A stretch of 64,000 nt of DNA from Pantanalinema sp. GBBB05 (GCA_016743235.1 VRZD01000007.1:62001-126000), one strand, 5' to 3'. Numbered from the stretch's first letter, positions 8,346-16,542 are shown. The notes: a model not told the origin generated them from the letters alone. Numbers and translations: made by a program.

Positions 8346-9779
8346 GTGACTCAAACTGCTGCGTCTTTCACCTGGTCAGACATCACCTTCCGGTTGTTGT
8401 CTGTGTTTTTGTTGATTGCAATTAACGCCTTTTTTGTCGCGGCGGAATTTTCAATTGTGTCGGTTCGCCGCTCTCGGATTAATCAGTTGGTTGGAGCCGG
8501 AGATGTCCAGGCAAAAACGGTCCAAGATCTCCAGAGCAGCATTGAACGATTGTTATCGACCACCCAATTAGGCATTACTCTCTCCAGTTTGGCACTGGGG
8601 TGGATTGGTGAAGGTGCGATGGCGGTCTTGGTGGCTAATTGGTTAATGTACCTGCCGCTGCCCTTCTCGTATCGCCAGGCTGTGGCACATTCTCTAGCCC
8701 TGCCGATTACCTTTTTTACGATCGCTTACCTGCAAATTGTTTTGGGTGAACTCTGTCCCAAATCGGTGGCATTGTTGTATTCCGAGGAGCTAGCGCGATT
8801 TTTGGGCGCCTTTAGTCTAGCGATCGCTCGAATTTTCAATCCCTTTATTTGGATTTTGAATCAGTCCACTCGCTTACTGCTGCGGCTGGTGGGTATTCAA
8901 TATACCGGGCAGGGATGGTATAACCAGGTTTCGTCAGAAGAACTGCAATTAATTATTGCGACTTCGACTGAATCCAGTGGTTTAGAAGCGGACAAACGGG
9001 AATTACTCCGCAATGTGTTTGAGTTTGGTGAGGTCAGTACTGAGGAAGTCATGGTGCCTCGGACTAATATTGCGGCAGTATCCAATGATGCGACGCTGCG
9101 AGAGTTATTAGAGGAAGTTGCCAGCTCTGGACATTCTCGCTATCCCGTGATCGGAGAATCATTGGATGATGTGCGTGGCATTATTCACTTTAAGGAAATT
9201 GCAGAACCCTTAGCTCAAGTCGGCGTCTCCCTAGAGCAGACGATCGCCGAGTGGATTCGTCCGGCGCGGTTTGTCCCCGAATATATGCCCTTGAGTGAAC
9301 TATTGCCCTTAATGCAGCGATCGCGGCAACCGATGGTGATGGTGGTGGATGAATTTGGCGGCACGGCAGGGCTGGTGACGATCGAAGATCTAGTAGCGGA
9401 AATTCTAGGTGATACTCTAGAACCGACTAACGAAGCTGAACCAGAAATCACGATTTTAGGGGATCAAACCTTCCGGGTGCAGGCACAGATGAACCTGGAT
9501 GAACTGAACGACACCCTAAATCTTGATCTGCCCCTGACGGATGATTATCAAACTTTAGCGGGATTTCTGCTCTATCAGTTCCAACGTATTCCTCAACCGG
9601 GTGAAGTTCTCTGCTATCAAGATTATGAATTTACGGTGATCTCTACTGAAGGTCCTCGGTTACTCCAAATTCAACTCCGCCGACTGGAACCGCTAGATAC
9701 AAACACGGGCGAAAGGGAGGAGGTAGAATCCTGGGAAACTGGAGAGTCCAGCGATCGCTCAGCCGAAGAACCAGAATAG
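8346..9779 (+). CDS. CNNM/HlyC-CorC family membrane protein
   Basis: 477 residues with the three-part CNNM architecture. An N-terminal DUF21 membrane domain (about residues 10-200, about four membrane segments, with [20 protein letters not shown] and [11 protein letters not shown]) comes first. Next is a CBS pair (about 215-345, with [40 protein letters not shown]). Last is a CorC/HlyC transporter-associated domain (about 365-455). The family is implicated in Mg2+/Co2+ efflux or ion homeostasis; the name hemolysin is historical. The start is GTG 8346 with GAGGAA just upstream. The acidic C-terminal tail is not conserved in the family as I know it. Confidence 0.88.
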   Translation: MTQTAASFTWSDITFRLLSVFLLIAINAFFVAAEFSIVSVRRSRINQLVGAGDVQAKTVQDLQSSIERLLSTTQLGITLSSLALGWIGEGAMAVLVANWLMYLPLPFSYRQAVAHSLALPITFFTIAYLQIVLGELCPKSVALLYSEELARFLGAFSLAIARIFNPFIWILNQSTRLLLRLVGIQYTGQGWYNQVSSEELQLIIATSTESSGLEADKRELLRNVFEFGEVSTEEVMVPRTNIAAVSNDATLRELLEEVASSGHSRYPVIGESLDDVRGIIHFKEIAEPLAQVGVSLEQTIAEWIRPARFVPEYMPLSELLPLMQRSRQPMVMVVDEFGGTAGLVTIEDLVAEILGDTLEPTNEAEPEITILGDQTFRVQAQMNLDELNDTLNLDLPLTDDYQTLAGFLLYQFQRIPQPGEVLCYQDYEFTVISTEGPRLLQIQLRRLEPLDTNTGEREEVESWETGESSDRSAEEPE

Positions 9780-9793
9780 AAACGATGGGTTGG

Positions 9794-10345
9794 TTAAGTT
9801 GGGGCAGCGGGGTTGGCTGCGTTTGTCCAGTACTGCAATGGTTTACCTCCAATGTCATCGCTATTCTCTCGATAGATCTGCCTCAAACCCTCGTAAAAAG
9901 CTTGAGCGTCATCTGCTAATCCAAATGCCATCAAACATTTGAGAATGCGTGTTATACGAAGATAATTGTGGTTAAACAGACACACCCATTCTTGCTTACG
10001 GTTTGGATAGTCTGCTGACTGCGTGATAACTACTCTTCCTTCATCGCTTTGCTGGCGCTGCAAACCATAAAATCGCAGCATGACTGTGAACGATCGCAGT
10101 AGATGTTGCCGGAGGCTAGGGTTATTTTGAAAAGCTTGAATCACCTCATCATCAACAAGGGGTGCATCAGGGTTAAATGCACTCTTCTCTGGTAAAGGAA
10201 ATAGCCACTGGATGTAATCGTGAGTACACTCCAGTGCCTCAAAATCCCAAGCCCACATCTCTTGAATCATACGACCTTGGGAATCTCGCTGCTCTCCCAG
10301 ATAAAATGGGACGATCCTTTGAGTGAGTTGCTTTTCCTGATGCAT
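9794..10345 (-). CDS. OGFr-domain protein
   Basis: 183 residues matching the opioid growth factor receptor (OGFr) conserved region: IVPFYLGEQRDSQGR, WDFEALECTHDYIQWLFPLP, then a helical tail with NYLRITRILKCLMAFGL. The domain is known from vertebrates, fungi and scattered bacteria; its bacterial role is unknown. It stands 14 bases from the stop of the convergent CNNM-type gene. On the minus strand it is the last gene of the 9.8-17.4 kb accessory strip, following the attC-like element at 10474-10559. No such element follows its own stop, so it may be the former chromosomal anchor or the end of the array. Confidence 0.75.
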   Translation of the reverse strand: MHQEKQLTQRIVPFYLGEQRDSQGRMIQEMWAWDFEALECTHDYIQWLFPLPEKSAFNPDAPLVDDEVIQAFQNNPSLRQHLLRSFTVMLRFYGLQRQQSDEGRVVITQSADYPNRKQEWVCLFNHNYLRITRILKCLMAFGLADDAQAFYEGLRQIYRENSDDIGGKPLQYWTNAANPAAPT

Positions 10346-10473
10346 GGTGAACTATCCTCACAACTCGATCTACTGCTTTAGGACACGATTACCAAACTAT
10401 TAATCCCAGATGTAGCCTAATACTTGAACCTTCAGAGATAATTCTCATTTACAACCTTATAGATTTTCTTGCA

Positions 10474-10559
10474 ATATAACGGTTCCCATCACCCGCTACA
10501 GATAACTTTTGCGTCATAACCAACCAATTTTCGACGGTCAGTGTGCAAGCGGATTATGG
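10474..10559 (-). repeat. attC-like site 1 (86 bp)
   Basis: Imperfect palindrome with outer ATATAAC (10474-10480) against ATTATGG (10553-10559) and inner CCGCT (10493-10497) against AGCGG (10548-10552). It starts 9 bases after the stop of the minus-strand gene at 10569. Its 18-base stretch CGGTCAGTGTGCAAGCGG is 15/18 identical to the matching part of the element at 12198-12284, so they are members of one family. The core is degenerate compared with GTTRRRY. Confidence 0.6.
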
Positions 10560-10568
10560 GGAGACAGG

Positions 10569-11393
10569 TCACAACTGGGGGACAGAAGTACCATGTTTGG
10601 CAAGTACACTAAAACCATCTAAAAACTGAATTGCTGCTTCATTTTCTGAGTGTGGTTTGTTCTGGTCATCAAGTATTACTTGATATGGACGATTACAAGT
10701 TAAGCAAAAATCTTGAAAGAGAAACGTCCAACCACAGTCAGCGACAAATGTTTTTAATATATGCCAAAGATGCTCTGGCGCAGAGCATTGTAATTCGGTA
10801 ACGCAGTAATCGAGTAAACAACAGACGCTACACTCTCCATCTGGACTCACTAAACCTGTTGTCAACAAGAACCACAATCCTTCTAATCGCCTTTGCTGAT
10901 TTGGTTTGGCAGATTTCCAGATTAGAGATGATTGTTCGCTACCACCCAGTTTGACAGGTATTAGACTGCTGAGGGGCGACCAAAAGCTTAACCTCTTTTC
11001 AAGGTAGTGCCATAACTGGATATCTACCTGGCTTCCAACAGCTTCAATTAATGGCGATGTAATGTGTCGCCAAAAATTATCACGGAGGAACCCCTTCCTC
11101 AATAATTGATTTTCAAACTGTCTAATGAGGTTATTGAGTTTTCGTGAGTTACACCAGTTTTCATTGGGATAGAGACAGTTGAGAAAACTTAAATCAGCTA
11201 TGCCAACTGGGCTTTCAAAGAAATATATGTCAAATTCTTCTACCTTAGATATCTGTTTATAGACCGCTTCAATAGCTTGAGTCGTTTTTTGTTTGTCAAT
11301 GGTACCTGTTGAAAGTGCGGCTAACTGCCACTTTCTCTTATACTCGTCGAGCAAAGCTTCTTGTTGTGGTGTCAACTCAGAAATTTGTTGCAT
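10569..11393 (-). CDS. DUF6745-like protein, shortened at the C-terminus
   Basis: 274 residues from ATG 11393 (an upstream TTG would add 15 residues, but MQQISELTPQQEALL fits the family start). The opening LTPQQEALLDEYKRKWQLAA with LSTGTIDKQKTTQAIEAVYK and the late RPYQVILDDQNKPHSENEAA with IQFLDGFSVLAKHG match a widespread cyanobacterial family (DUF6745-type as I remember it). Those proteins continue well beyond this point; here a stop follows directly after AKHGTSVPQL, so the gene looks truncated or is a short variant. The family function is unknown. It sits between two attC-like elements as a single-gene cassette. Confidence 0.6.
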   Translation of the reverse strand: MQQISELTPQQEALLDEYKRKWQLAALSTGTIDKQKTTQAIEAVYKQISKVEEFDIYFFESPVGIADLSFLNCLYPNENWCNSRKLNNLIRQFENQLLRKGFLRDNFWRHITSPLIEAVGSQVDIQLWHYLEKRLSFWSPLSSLIPVKLGGSEQSSLIWKSAKPNQQRRLEGLWFLLTTGLVSPDGECSVCCLLDYCVTELQCSAPEHLWHILKTFVADCGWTFLFQDFCLTCNRPYQVILDDQNKPHSENEAAIQFLDGFSVLAKHGTSVPQL

Positions 11394-11447
11394 TTTGTAG
11401 CTTGAGTAATTTTGACAGAAACCTCTGTTAATCAGCAACTTTACTCA

Positions 11448-11532
11448 GTTTAACGATTCAGGCCAGCGGCAGCAGACACTCTTAAACGTAGTGCAAGAGC
11501 AGAAAATGTTCGCTGCACCAAGGTTGTTGTAC
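11448..11532 (-). repeat. attC-like site 2 (85 bp)
   Basis: Outer GTTTAAC (11448-11454, an exact RYYYAAC) against GTTGTAC (11526-11532), with inner CAGCG (11464-11468) against CGCTG (11511-11515). It lies 23 bases 3' of the VOC gene stop and just upstream of the next minus-strand gene. Length and architecture match the other elements of the strip, but the primary sequence is the most divergent of the set. Confidence 0.5.
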
Positions 11533-11555
11533 GGCAGGATTTCGCAACCGATGGT

Positions 11556-11909
11556 CTAGATCTGGGTTAACTCTACTCGATGTCCATCGGGGTCTGCCAC
11601 AACTGCACGCCGTCCCCAAGCTGAATCCTCAGGAGATGAAACAATTGAAGCACCATGCTGCTTAAGTTCCCGGACAACCGTATCGACAGAAGGAACCTGA
11701 AATCCTAGCCGAGTTGCCGTCGTTGGTACTGTTCTAGTACTACAGGGATAAATTTCAAAGGTGACGCAGCCCATTTCGCTCGCAAAATGCTCTAAACCGT
11801 TGTCGTGCTGGTGCTTTACGAAAGACAACCCCAACCGTTGATAGAACGAAGCAGATTCTTCAATGTTAACCGAGCGAATAACAACCAAATTGAGCCGAAT
11901 TTCACTCAT
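11556..11909 (-). CDS. VOC-superfamily (glyoxalase/bleomycin resistance) protein
   Basis: 117 residues from ATG 11909 (MSEIRLNLVVIRSVNIEESA). The beta-alpha-beta-beta-beta units of the VOC fold are visible: IRLNLVVIRSVNIEESASFY with QRLGLSF first, then VRELKQHGASIVSSPED, GRRAVVADPDGHRVELTQI at the end. The closing ADPDGHRVELTQI holds the usual C-terminal metal-ligand Glu. The family includes metal-dependent lyases, dioxygenases and antibiotic-binding proteins; the substrate is not evident. The gene starts 8 bases after the stop of the 82-residue gene upstream, so the two look translationally coupled. Together they form a two-gene cassette between attC-like elements. Confidence 0.8.
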   Translation of the reverse strand: MSEIRLNLVVIRSVNIEESASFYQRLGLSFVKHQHDNGLEHFASEMGCVTFEIYPCSTRTVPTTATRLGFQVPSVDTVVRELKQHGASIVSSPEDSAWGRRAVVADPDGHRVELTQI

Positions 11910-11917
11910 GGCTTTGA

Positions 11918-12166
11918 TCAATTTCTGGACAGTGTTCCGTGGCATAGAACTCTAACCATTTCTGCACCAGGATGTTTGAACACTATATCAAACTCACTAT
12001 TGGGCATCCTCAAGGTTTCAGGAATGAGATGCGCCTGGATAGGTTCTGTTAGAGCTAATCCTTGTCCAGGAAGAAGGATAACGGTAATCTCGCCACTACG
12101 TAAGCATCCCAAAACCTTTGCTAGGACACGCACATAAAAGGGGGCATTGTCTTCTACATGGTGCAT
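11918..12166 (-). CDS. small hypothetical protein, coupled to VOC gene
   Basis: 82 residues: MHHVEDNAPFYVRVLAKVLG, then GEITVILLPGQGLALTEPIQ and PGAEMVRVLCHG. Soluble, no signal peptide. The reading frame is compact and its stop falls 8 bases before the VOC start, which supports it as real. An alternative VOC start at 11945 would overlap it. The family is not recognised. It begins shortly after the attC-like element at 12198-12284, as the first gene of a cassette would. Confidence 0.5.
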   Translation of the reverse strand: MHHVEDNAPFYVRVLAKVLGCLRSGEITVILLPGQGLALTEPIQAHLIPETLRMPNSEFDIVFKHPGAEMVRVLCHGTLSRN

Positions 12167-12197
12167 CTCAAAATACCGTTATAGGATCAGCGATGCC

Positions 12198-12284
12198 GTG
12201 TAACAATACCATTTACCCACCGCAGACAACCTCTCAAATTCGACAAAAGTTTTGTACGGTCGGTGTGCAACGGGGTTGTTAGCT
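12198..12284 (-). repeat. attC-like site 3 (87 bp)
   Basis: Outer GTGTAAC (12198-12204) against GTTAGCT (12278-12284); the extended pair TAACAA/TTGTTA is perfect. Inner CACCG (12218-12222) pairs with CGGTG (12261-12265). The tip contains ACAAAAGTTTTGT, a small hairpin. It lies 54 bases 3' of the minus-strand gene at 12339. It shares CGGTCGGTGTGCAACGGG (15/18) with the element at 10474. Confidence 0.65.
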
Positions 12285-12338
12285 GGATTTTGTGATTGAG
12301 CATCTTTAACGATGCTCCTACTAATTACCCTATCTGCT

Positions 12339-12758
12339 TTAGATCTCTGAATCTTCGTAGTTGAGTTGCATCCAATCGTCAAACGAATAATAGAGGCGTT
12401 CTGGGTCAAGTATCATATCCCCATTTTCAACGATAGCAAACGGTGAAAGATCTTTTAATACATGTATAACTGGATAAAAATCTTCTGGCTGTGCCCGATT
12501 AATAGATACAAAAATAACCGGGTCTTGCATGAAAGAGAATTCAACGCCTCTTCCTTGATCATCTTCATGATGATACTGATACGAAACAATAACTTGAGAT
12601 GAGCGATCTGATAAAGTCCCTGATTCTATTTGAAACCCTAAAACCGAGCATAAACGCTCAACAATTTCTGCTCGATCACCAAACGGAATTGGATTAAAGA
12701 TCTCTTCTTGAGCTTTATCGAAAGAAGTAACACGGAAAAGATCATGACTACTACTCAT
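12339..12758 (-). CDS. hypothetical protein (cassette gene)
   Basis: 139 residues, acidic and soluble: SSSHDLFRVTSFDKAQEEIF at the start, RAEIVERLCSVLGFQIE, a beta-rich centre (QVIVSYQYHHEDDQG, FMQDPVIFVSINRAQPEDFY) and the tail YYSFDDWMQLNYEDSEI. I do not recognise the family. Size, acidity and mixed alpha/beta look recall immunity-type proteins, but that is only an impression. ATG 12758 is the likely start. The attC-like element at 12198-12284 follows it. Confidence 0.6.
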   Translation of the reverse strand: MSSSHDLFRVTSFDKAQEEIFNPIPFGDRAEIVERLCSVLGFQIESGTLSDRSSQVIVSYQYHHEDDQGRGVEFSFMQDPVIFVSINRAQPEDFYPVIHVLKDLSPFAIVENGDMILDPERLYYSFDDWMQLNYEDSEI

Positions 12759-13292
12759 GACAATATCTCTGAATTAATGCACGGCTTTACTAAAATGCTC
12801 AAAGATGCTCAATGTATATCGCTAGTAGATGATTCTTGATAATCGCTAAAACTTATGGATAGAGCCAGCTAACAATGAATAGACGGAAACTTTCCACCTA
12901 AGATCCCAATTGGAGGTGGATTGAGAGAATGATTCGGCATAACATCCCAAATGTAGGGTTTAGGCTGATGATACAGAAATCATCAGCCGTTCAAGCTGGA
13001 TAGCCCGAACCTTTCCGCATCATATTCGATCGCAAATTAATCGATTCGACCATCGATCGGGAACCATCATCGCCTTAGAGCCGTTTTATCGACCAGCCAT
13101 CCATACCTGTGCAGCCGTCAGTACTTAAATCTGGGCAGGTTGTAGAGACGATCGCTGCTGGTATCAAACAAAATTCTACGACCTGTTCATACCCATGCGC
13201 GATCGCCGCATCGGCTTTATGGGGAGACGAGTGCTAGATCAGTGGGCATTCTGATAGAAGAATAACGAGCAGGGCGATCGCCACACCACATT
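12759..13292. other. intergenic gap with hairpins, no clear gene
   Basis: About 530 bases separating the minus-strand strip from a divergent TPR gene. It holds a 7-bp inverted repeat TCCACCT/AGGTGGA (12893-12899, 12914-12920) and a perfect 10-bp one, GGCTGATGAT/ATCATCAGCC (12963-12972, 12979-12988), with a 6-base loop but no T-run. Short open stretches at 13030-13256 are broken by stops and may be gene debris. Confidence 0.5.
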
Positions 13293-14381
13293 ATGAGTAG
13301 TTTCCAGAGCTTGAGTGTTTCAGTGTTCGTGGGTATGTTGCTGATGGTAATGCAACAGTCTGCAATCGCGATGGCAAGTGGTCAAGGATGCGATCGCGGC
13401 GAGATGATAGTGGCTCAATCCAATTCGAGCCGACCCCAGACGGCAGAGGATTATTTCAACCAGGGCATGATGAATCTTGAGGCTGAAAAGATTGAGCAAG
13501 CACAGGCAAATTTTGAGCGGGCCCTGCAACTGAAACCGGACTATGCAGAAGACTTGTTAAACAAAGGATTCGCGGCACTAGAAGCGGAGGACTACCGCAC
13601 TGCGTTTTATCGGTTCGGCGGCTCTCTAGCCCTGAAACCCAACAATCCTGATGCCTTATTCGGTCGTGGCAAAGCTCAACTTTATCGAGGAACGGCTTAT
13701 TATGCAGGAGCCATTCGGGACTTGACGCAAGCCATCCTCCTCAAACCCGATTACGCCGAAGCCTATCTGCTCCGCGCCGAAGCATCGTCAACTGATTCAC
13801 GATATATCGATTACGATCGCGCGATCGCCGACATCAATCAATTTCTTCAACTTCAGCCGCCCAATCCCCAATCTAACTCGGACATAGCGTTGGCTTACGG
13901 AATTCGGGCAGAAGCCTACCGAGGAATAAGCGCCTATGACCAGGCCATTTCTGATGCTACCCAAGCACTACAAATTAGTCCTGAACTACCCATTGCGTAT
14001 CTAGCTAGGGCAGGTGCTTACTCCGCCAAGGAAGACTATAAATTAGCGATCGCCGACTATACCCGCCTGCTCCAGATGCAACCGGAATACCCAGTTGTTC
14101 GGACATTACGCGCCGAAGCCTATATGGAGTCGGGCAATTACGATGCGGCGATCGCGGACTACACTCAAGAGATCAAACATGCAGACTATCATCCTCGTAC
14201 CTACTATCAACGAGGACTGGCTTACGTCGCCAAAGGCGATCAGCAAAAAGCCATTCAGGACTTTGAGAAAGTTATTCAACTTACCCAAGAACCGGATTTT
14301 CCAGGATATACAACTAATCAGGAACTTCAGCAGCTGGCAGAGGAACAACTGCAAAAACTGAGATCTGGAGTGATGATGTGA
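13293..14381 (+). CDS. TPR-repeat protein with signal peptide
   Basis: 362 residues. A hydrophobic N-terminal stretch (VFVGMLLMVMQQSAIAMA) suggests export. The rest is a run of about eight tetratricopeptide repeats, for example EDYFNQGMMNLEAEKIEQAQ, YAEDLLNKGFAALEAEDYRT and YYQRGLAYVAKGDQQKAIQD, with the TPR positions A-Y-G-A-P regularly placed. Such proteins act as periplasmic scaffolds. It is the only plus-strand gene in the 9.8-17.4 kb strip and has no adjacent attC-like element, so it looks like an insertion into, or a boundary of, the array. No good SD is visible before ATG 13293. Confidence 0.8.
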   Translation: MSSFQSLSVSVFVGMLLMVMQQSAIAMASGQGCDRGEMIVAQSNSSRPQTAEDYFNQGMMNLEAEKIEQAQANFERALQLKPDYAEDLLNKGFAALEAEDYRTAFYRFGGSLALKPNNPDALFGRGKAQLYRGTAYYAGAIRDLTQAILLKPDYAEAYLLRAEASSTDSRYIDYDRAIADINQFLQLQPPNPQSNSDIALAYGIRAEAYRGISAYDQAISDATQALQISPELPIAYLARAGAYSAKEDYKLAIADYTRLLQMQPEYPVVRTLRAEAYMESGNYDAAIADYTQEIKHADYHPRTYYQRGLAYVAKGDQQKAIQDFEKVIQLTQEPDFPGYTTNQELQQLAEEQLQKLRSGVMM

Positions 14382-14471
14382 TGGTTATTAGAGCCGCTTT
14401 GTCGCCTTAAGGTAATCGCTACACACGGCATTGCGATCGCCTCTTTGCGCTTCATTACCACAACCGACTCG

Positions 14472-15215
14472 TTATACTGCGAGTGTGCGAACCAACTCAG
14501 TTTTGTCAAGAATTGCTCTAAAAGCTATAACAGCAGCGATTTTGTAAGATATTTCTGAGGAGTCAACTAGATGATAGCTGCCACCACAAACTATAACCTT
14601 GATGTTAGTGAGCAAGATACCTCCCCGCAGCCGCTCTATCATGACATCAATCAAACTTTCAAAAATGGCTGGCAAATACTCTTTGGGGACAGTGTCATCC
14701 TCGGAAGATGGATTATCTTCAACTCGCCATTCGAGACAAACTTGACTTTGACCCACATAAGGCTCCACCAGAAGCTTGACGTGGCCATATTTACCTGCTA
14801 TCCGTACAAATTTTCCTTCTCCAGCGACTTGATTTGCAATGGTGTAGGGAACGCAATCAACTCCACCCCATAGGTCAAACTGTATAGCTCCTTCAAATCC
14901 AGAACAACGATTCATTGCCCAGTTCCAAGCTTCAACGTATTTACAAATATGATCCCAATCAGAGTTACGCACTGCTTTATACAGCTTGAGCAGTTTGTAA
15001 AGCTCATCAATTGCTTCAGGTTTGGGATGCTCTTGTTCCATTAAGCTGAGCAGCCTTTCAGCTACTTCAATTGTTTCTGCTATGAAAGGTTCATCATCAT
15101 GAAAAGTTATCCAAGGTTCAGGATCTGCACGTAATGATTCGATCGTTCCATGCAACCATTGGACATTTTTTCGCCTCGATTCCCAGTTGAAACGTGATAG
15201 CCAATAACCATACAT
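14472..15215 (-). CDS. protein with free-standing EF-G domain IV
   Basis: 247 residues. The C-terminal part (about residues 136-240) aligns convincingly with domain IV of elongation factor G: KYGHVKLLVEP at 142-152, DTVPKEYLPAIFESLIDVM at 174-192 (compare VIPKEYIPAVEKGI), then GGSYHLVDSSEISYKIAAVI at 211-230 (compare [20 protein letters not shown]). The histidine of GSYH, which in EF-G sits at the tip that reaches the decoding centre, is kept. The GTPase and all other EF-G domains are absent. The N-terminal 120 residues (WESRRKNVQWLHGTIESLRA, acidic helices) are unrecognised. It could bind ribosomes or be a remodelled fragment; function is inferred only. Confidence 0.7.
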   Translation of the reverse strand: MYGYWLSRFNWESRRKNVQWLHGTIESLRADPEPWITFHDDEPFIAETIEVAERLLSLMEQEHPKPEAIDELYKLLKLYKAVRNSDWDHICKYVEAWNWAMNRCSGFEGAIQFDLWGGVDCVPYTIANQVAGEGKFVRIAGKYGHVKLLVEPYVGQSQVCLEWRVEDNPSSEDDTVPKEYLPAIFESLIDVMIERLRGGILLTNIKVIVCGGSYHLVDSSEISYKIAAVIAFRAILDKTELVRTLAV

Positions 15216-15490
15216 ACTTTAAGCTGAAAATTAGTTCTAATGTATTAGCAATACTTTCATAGCCGAGTTGAGGCAGGCAGTATAACTCTTATTTGAACTG
15301 ATCCTAGCCTCTCTAAATTTAGATGACCATCCTATTTGGGGTGATTAGGCAGATTTAAATCTAAATAGCACCCTGTATGGGAGAGATCGGCTGAAGATGA
15401 TCTTGATAACTCCCAAAAATGGGATCTTATGCACAGGAAGTTATTCCTAACTCTTCTGGGTTTTACTGCGATCGCTGCTCCTCAATGAGC
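15216..15490. other. intergenic stretch, nothing clear
   Basis: A+T-rich non-coding sequence upstream of the EF-G-domain-IV gene, presumably including its promoter on the minus strand. No attC-like element is recognisable here. Together with the repeat array and attC-like site that follow, it makes an 810-base gene-poor gap. Confidence 0.4.
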
Positions 15491-15692
15491 AAACGGAGCG
15501 ACCGAAGTAACAAACGGAGCTACTGATATAACAAATGGAGCAGCCGAAACAACAAACGGAGCAGCCGAAGTAACGAATGGAGCAGCCGAAGTAACAAATG
15601 GAGCTACTGATATAACAAACGGAGCAGCCAAAGCAACAAATGGAGCGACCAAAGCAACAAATGGAGCGACCAAAGCAACAAATGGCGATCGC
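15491..15692. repeat. 21-bp tandem repeat array, about 9.5 copies
   Basis: Nine full units of 21 bp plus a partial one, typified by AAATGGAGCGACCAAAGCAA plus C. Variants differ at the last-third positions, for instance units with GCTACTGATATAAC occur as the second and sixth copy. Because 21 is divisible by three and the unit has no stop in several frames, it leaves open heptapeptide-repeat frames on both strands (plus: TNGATKA-like; minus: APFVALV-like). No start with a ribosome site supports any of them. Confidence 0.85.
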
Positions 15693-15916
15693 TTCCACGA
15701 TCTGAATGGGAGATAGGCGAGGATGCTGACGTTGAACAATTAGCCATTAAAGGCGTTGAGTGGCTGCGCGATCGATGAGCAAACTTCAGAACATAGATCT
15801 GCGATCGTGGGGCTGACCGCAATCCTCTGAGTGGCATGCTGCTATGTAACCGGAAGGAATATGAGCAGCAATGAATATGGAACGATGCTATGCGCTTAAC
15901 GGTGAATTTCCTTACA

Positions 15917-16003
15917 ACATAACGATCCCAATCATCTGCCGCACATAACCTTGAACTCTACCAGATAAGCCCCAACAGTCGGTATGTATTGGGCTTGTTA
16001 TGC
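15917..16003 (-). repeat. attC-like site 4 (87 bp), best-formed copy
   Basis: Outer ACATAAC (15917-15923) pairs with GTTATGC (15997-16003): six perfect pairs CATAAC/GTTATG. A 3-base unpaired spacer on each side (GAT and CTT) separates this from a second perfect stem CCCAAT (15927-15932)/ATTGGG (15988-15993). This is the R''-spacer-L''...L'-spacer-R' layout of integron attC sites. It lies 23 bases 3' of the DUF1877 gene stop on the minus strand. Its GTTATGC core is the same as in Vibrio-type sites. Confidence 0.7.
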
Positions 16004-16026
16004 GGCTTGCACTTGGCAAGACTAAC

Positions 16027-16542
16027 TTAGTCAAATGACAAGAGTACTATATCGCCATTTTGTGCAGCTACATTGAAAAACTTAACTAACTGATTGTGTA
16101 GTTCCAGAAAATGTGGCTCCATGTAAATTTTGCTTTCTTGAGACCCAAGCAGAGTGTCGAGACGTGATTTGAAGTTATCTTCTGGAACCTGATTCAACGC
16201 CTCAGCTATCTCCTTAACCTCGTTCACGGTTAGATAACGCACCATACCGTAAGTAGCTTCCCAAGGTGTTGCTGCACCACCCATAAACACCTTATGAAGC
16301 AAAGTATTCTCTGTGGTTTTACTATCATTAGGAAAATCGCCTGTGAGTAAGAAATAAAGCGATCGCCAATGTTTATCTGAGTCTAAATAGCGATCGCTGG
16401 ATCTTAAAGCTTCAAAGTAGGCGTGAATCTCTTCGTCTGTTTCTAAATCATCTCCAAAATAAACACTTGCATATACAGGATCACTATGCAGTTTTTCAAA
16501 CTCCTCAGGGAGTATCCGTTGATAGCTTGCTTCAATACCCAT
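16027..16542 (-). CDS. DUF1877 (YfbM-like) family protein
   Basis: 171 residues matching DUF1877: MGIEASYQRILPEEFEKL at the start, the LDSDKHWRSLYFLLTGDFP block, a glycine-rich MGGAATPWEATYGMVRYL, TVNEVKEIAEALNQVPEDNF, and a closing LVKFFNVAAQNGDIVLLSFD. The family is small, cytosolic and of unknown function; it is common in accessory regions. Complete length. It is a single-gene cassette: attC-like elements lie 3' of it (15917-16003) and upstream (16626-16697). Confidence 0.8.
   Translation of the reverse strand: MGIEASYQRILPEEFEKLHSDPVYASVYFGDDLETDEEIHAYFEALRSSDRYLDSDKHWRSLYFLLTGDFPNDSKTTENTLLHKVFMGGAATPWEATYGMVRYLTVNEVKEIAEALNQVPEDNFKSRLDTLLGSQESKIYMEPHFLELHNQLVKFFNVAAQNGDIVLLSFD

Noticed and set aside
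11556..11945. VOC start at 11945 instead of 11909
   Set aside because: It would overlap the 82-residue gene and add 12 residues not expected before the first beta strand; ATG 11909 follows that gene's stop directly.
13030..13256. Possible coding debris (FYDLFIPMRDRRIGFMGRRV in one frame)
   Set aside because: Protein-like for about 30 codons only, with stops on its upstream side and no recognisable family; not enough to call a pseudogene.
14382..14471. Possible attC-like site 3' of the EF-G-domain-IV gene
   Set aside because: GTTATAC at about 14471 lacks a partner RYYYAAC box at the right distance and no inner stem forms.
15447..15837. Heptapeptide-repeat ORFs across the 21-bp array (three minus-strand frames)
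   Set aside because: They are by-products of a stop-free 21-bp unit; all three frames are open at once, none has a ribosome site, and the composition (for example FVALVAP or CCFGRSI runs) looks non-genic.
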